Shown piece after piece: positions 5,314 through 7,084 of a DNA stretch of 7,084 nucleotides; within the stretch, counting starts at the first letter, position 1; each line of letters begins with the position of its first letter. Source of the DNA: Rhodobacterales bacterium (GTDB lineage Bacteria; Pseudomonadota; Alphaproteobacteria; Rhodobacterales; Rhodobacteraceae); the NCBI GenBank assembly GCA_013298485.1, contig JAAFHS010000127.1, forward strand, positions 1 through 7,084, written 5' to 3'. The notes under the pieces are model-generated. The model had not been told where the DNA came from, made no database searches, and worked only from the letters and a program-made list of their open reading frames with translations. The translations under genes and the position numbers were made by a program.

Positions 5314-6675
5314 TCAGGAATGACCCTGGGTGATGATCCCGCTGATCGCGGCCACCTCACGGGTCACCAGCGCGGCATCCCCCCGGCTTTCCACGTTCAG
5401 CCGCAGCAGGGGTTCGGTGTTGGAGGCGCGCAGGTTGAACCGCCAGTCGGGGAATGTGAACGACAGCCCATCAAGGTCGTCCACCTCGGCCCCCCGATAG
5501 GCAGCGCGCACCTGCGCGATACTGGCCGCCGCATGCGCGACGCGAAAGTTGATCTCGCCCGAGGACGGAAAGGCCGCCCGGCGTGCGGCCGATAGGTCGG
5601 CAAGAGATGCCCCCGTCCGCCCCATCAACTCGGCCACCAGCAGCCAGGGGATCATGCCGGAATCGCAAGCCATGAAATCGCGGAAATAGTGATGCGCCGA
5701 CATCTCGCCGCCGTAGACAGCACCCGTGTCGCGCAGGGCCTGCTTCAGAAAGGCATGACCCGTGCGCGCCTGTACTGCCACGCCACCCGCCGCCGCGATG
5801 GCCGCTTGCGTGCCCAGCACCACGCGGGGGTCATGCACGACTGTGGCCCCCGGTTCCTTGGCCAGAAACACCTCGGCCAGCAGGCCCACGACATATTCAC
5901 CGGGCACAAAGGCCCCGGTGTGATCGAACAGGAAACAGCGGTCGAAATCACCGTCCCAGGCAACGCCCAGATCGGCCCCTGCCGTCACCACCGCCTTGGC
6001 CGTCACGGGCTGATTTTCCGGCAGCAGGGGGTTCGGGATGCCGTGGGGAAAGCTGCCATCCGGCGCATGGTGCAGGCGGGTGAACCGCAGGGGCGCACCC
6101 ATCGCCACAAGCCCCGCCGCAATCGCATCAAAGGTGGGTCCGGCGGTGCCGTTGCCGGCATTCACCAGAATATGCAGCGGGCGCAGGGCAGTGGTATCCA
6201 CGAAAGACAACACCCGCGCCACATAGGCCGCCCGGCAGTCCACGGCCATCCGCGCGCCCTGCCCCACCGGCCCGAAATCATCCGCCCCAGCCAGGGCCTG
6301 CATCGCCGAGAGCCCCGTCTCCCAGCCCACCGGCGCCGCCCCCGCGCGGACCATCTTCATCCCGTTGTAATCCATCGGGTTATGCGACGCGGTCACCGCG
6401 ATCCCGCCATCCGCGCCCAGATGGTCGGTCGCGAAATACACCTCTTCCGTGCCGCAGAGACCAAGGTCCAGAACCTGAACCCCTTCCGCCATCAGCCCTG
6501 CCGCCACGGCATCGGCCAAACCTTCGGATGAGGCGCGGCAATCGCGCCCCAGCACCACGCGGCGCGCGCCCAGCACGCGGGCAAAGGCGCGCCCGATGCG
6601 GAATGCGATCCCGTCATCAAGGTCGATGCCAAGGCGGCCCCGGATATCATAGGCTTTGAAACAGGTCAGGGTCAT
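5314..6675 (-). CDS. manB: Phosphomannomutase (CpsG/ManB type)
   Basis: The 453-residue product matches the alpha-D-phosphohexomutase family in length (E. coli CpsG is about 456) and in all four active-site segments. These are the phosphoserine loop TASHNPMDYNGMK (95-107, S97), the Mg2+ loop DGDFDR (241-246), the sugar-binding loop GEMSAHHYF (323-331) and the phosphate loop RASNTEP (416-422). The N-terminus CFKAYDIRG is characteristic of the CpsG/ManB subgroup, not of phosphoglucomutase or GlmM. It interconverts mannose 6-phosphate and mannose 1-phosphate in the cytoplasm, feeding GDP-mannose for exopolysaccharide, lipopolysaccharide or glycan synthesis. Some relatives also accept glucose phosphates. 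The start is supported by the conserved N-terminal motif and a GGGGG run 3 nt upstream, an unusually short spacing. It is convergent with the dehydratase and divergent from the SulP gene, so it is probably a single-gene unit not belonging to the catabolic locus. Confidence 0.9.
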   Translation of the reverse strand: MTLTCFKAYDIRGRLGIDLDDGIAFRIGRAFARVLGARRVVLGRDCRASSEGLADAVAAGLMAEGVQVLDLGLCGTEEVYFATDHLGADGGIAVTASHNPMDYNGMKMVRAGAAPVGWETGLSAMQALAGADDFGPVGQGARMAVDCRAAYVARVLSFVDTTALRPLHILVNAGNGTAGPTFDAIAAGLVAMGAPLRFTRLHHAPDGSFPHGIPNPLLPENQPVTAKAVVTAGADLGVAWDGDFDRCFLFDHTGAFVPGEYVVGLLAEVFLAKEPGATVVHDPRVVLGTQAAIAAAGGVAVQARTGHAFLKQALRDTGAVYGGEMSAHHYFRDFMACDSGMIPWLLVAELMGRTGASLADLSAARRAAFPSSGEINFRVAHAAASIAQVRAAYRGAEVDDLDGLSFTFPDWRFNLRASNTEPLLRLNVESRGDAALVTREVAAISGIITQGHS

Positions 6676-6703
6676 GTACCCCCGTTAACCCGGCAACGAC
6701 GGG

Positions 6704-6716
6704 AAGGTCAAACCTT
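6704..6716. promoter_or_regulatory. Small dyad in the divergent manB/SulP gap
   Basis: AAGGT (6704-6708) and ACCTT (6712-6716) form a 5-bp inverted repeat around CAA. It lies centrally in the 92-nt region between the two divergent start codons, where both promoters must sit or overlap coding DNA. It could be a regulator half-site pair. A 5-bp dyad is short enough to occur by chance. Confidence 0.2.
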
Positions 6717-6733
6717 GCGCTGCCAGTCGGGTG

Positions 6734-6772
6734 GGCATAGCCTCGATACAGCAGAAAAAGGCTATCTATGCC
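6734..6772 (+). promoter_or_regulatory. Overlapping inverted repeats covering the SulP ribosome site and start codon
   Basis: GGCATAG (6734-6740) is complementary to CTATGCC (6766-6772), which contains the SulP ATG. The overlapping ATAGCC (6737-6742) is complementary to GGCTAT (6760-6765), which begins at the edge of the AAAGG ribosome site. The left arm is shared, so the two stems are mutually exclusive: one would hide the start codon, the other the end of the ribosome site. Whether this region is transcribed in the SulP message is unknown, so it could equally be a DNA-level operator. Confidence 0.3.
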
Positions 6773-7084
6773 GACCCTTACCCCGCGAATCATACCTGTT
6801 CTGCGCAATGGATATGGACCAAGTGCGCTGCGCGCCGATGCGCTGGCCGGACTGACGGTGGCGATTGTTGCACTGCCTTTGTCGATGGCAATCGCGATTG
6901 CCAGCGGGGCGACCCCGGCGCAGGGGCTGGTGACAGCGATCATCGGCGGGTTCATCATTTCGGCGCTTGGCGGATCGCGTTATCAGATCGGCGGGCCTGC
7001 AGGGGCCTTCATCGTGCTGGTCTCGGCAACGGTGGCCGCACACGGCATGGACGGGCTGATCCTGGCCACAATGATGTCGGGCGT
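6768..7084 (+). CDS. SulP-family anion transporter, N-terminal part (cut by window end)
   Basis: An open frame runs from ATG 6768 to the window edge, 105 complete codons with no stop. The protein begins with a short basic segment (MPTLTPRIIP, then RNGYGPSALRAD), then AGLTVAIVALPLSMAIAIASG (about 27-47), the classic first SulP membrane segment. A second hydrophobic span lies at about 52-69 (GLVTAIIGGFIISALGG), and a QIGGPAGAFIVLV segment (73-85) matches the conserved SulP 'GPxxA' region. SulP proteins are inner-membrane carriers for sulfate, bicarbonate, dicarboxylates or other anions, usually with a C-terminal STAS domain, which would lie beyond the window. AAAGG (6757-6761) is 6 nt before the ATG, an ideal ribosome site. 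The substrate cannot be judged from this fragment. It is divergent from the phosphomannomutase gene. Confidence 0.85.
   Translation, partial: MPTLTPRIIPVLRNGYGPSALRADALAGLTVAIVALPLSMAIAIASGATPAQGLVTAIIGGFIISALGGSRYQIGGPAGAFIVLVSATVAAHGMDGLILATMMSG

Noticed and set aside
4485..5360. 291-codon minus-strand open frame opposite the dehydratase
   Set aside because: It lies antisense to conserved UxaA motifs, has no domain pattern and no ribosome site, and overlaps the end of the phosphomannomutase gene.
5689..6531. 280-codon plus-strand open frame opposite the phosphomannomutase
   Set aside because: It is antisense to all the mutase active-site motifs; its His/Arg-rich composition is typical of a shadow frame.
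6684..6689. GTTAAC palindrome upstream of the phosphomannomutase start
   Set aside because: Six bases only, with flanks that do not extend the symmetry; expected by chance.
6715..6743. Possible sigma-70 promoter for SulP (TTGCGC, 17 nt, TAGCCT)
   Set aside because: Both hexamers match consensus poorly (the -10 only at three of six), so it is not distinguishable from chance.

Overview
The window is about 7 kb of GC-rich DNA (Cs and Gs dominate, and third codon positions are mostly G or C) from what looks like an alphaproteobacterium, most likely a member of the Rhodobacterales. This rests on codon use, on the protein families present, and on a 'CATCTTCCTCTCTG...AAATATCC' element placed directly after stop codons, which resembles 3'-end elements I recall from that order. 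The species cannot be named from the sequence.

Layout, left to right. (1) 1-64: last 20 codons of a plus-strand aldo/keto reductase, probably a sugar dehydrogenase. (2) 147-980 (+): L-fuconolactonase-like amidohydrolase, followed by an intrinsic terminator. (3) 1093-3661 (-): a compact three-gene operon in transcription order GntR/FCD regulator, TIM-barrel sugar isomerase, ribokinase-like PfkB kinase, with a 12-nt gap and an 8-nt overlap between genes. (4) 3714-5219 (+): full-length UxaA-family sugar acid dehydratase, divergent from the regulator across only 52 nt. That gap holds a perfect 12-bp palindrome that is the obvious candidate operator. (5) 5314-6675 (-): phosphomannomutase, convergent with the dehydratase. 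(6) 6768 to the end (+): N-terminus of a SulP-family anion transporter, divergent from the phosphomannomutase.

How the genes fit together. Positions 1 to about 5219 read as one carbohydrate catabolic locus. The dehydrogenase, lactonase and UxaA-type dehydratase could form an oxidative, non-phosphorylative route (aldose to aldonolactone to aldonate to 2-keto-3-deoxyaldonate). The isomerase and kinase are the first two steps of a classical phosphorylative route (aldose to ketose to ketose phosphate). The GntR protein probably controls both arms. A galacto-configured 6-deoxy sugar such as L-fucose, or a related L-sugar or D-arabinose, fits the lactonase and reductase best, but the substrate is not proven. 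No aldolase, transporter or mutarotase for the pathway is in the window. The phosphomannomutase (GDP-mannose precursor supply) and the SulP gene look like unrelated housekeeping or transport neighbours.

I saw no mobile element, CRISPR array, tRNA, rRNA or defence system. The most interesting points are the stop-codon-adjacent repeat pair, the operator-sized palindrome abutting the GntR start codon, and the mixed oxidative and isomerase/kinase gene content.
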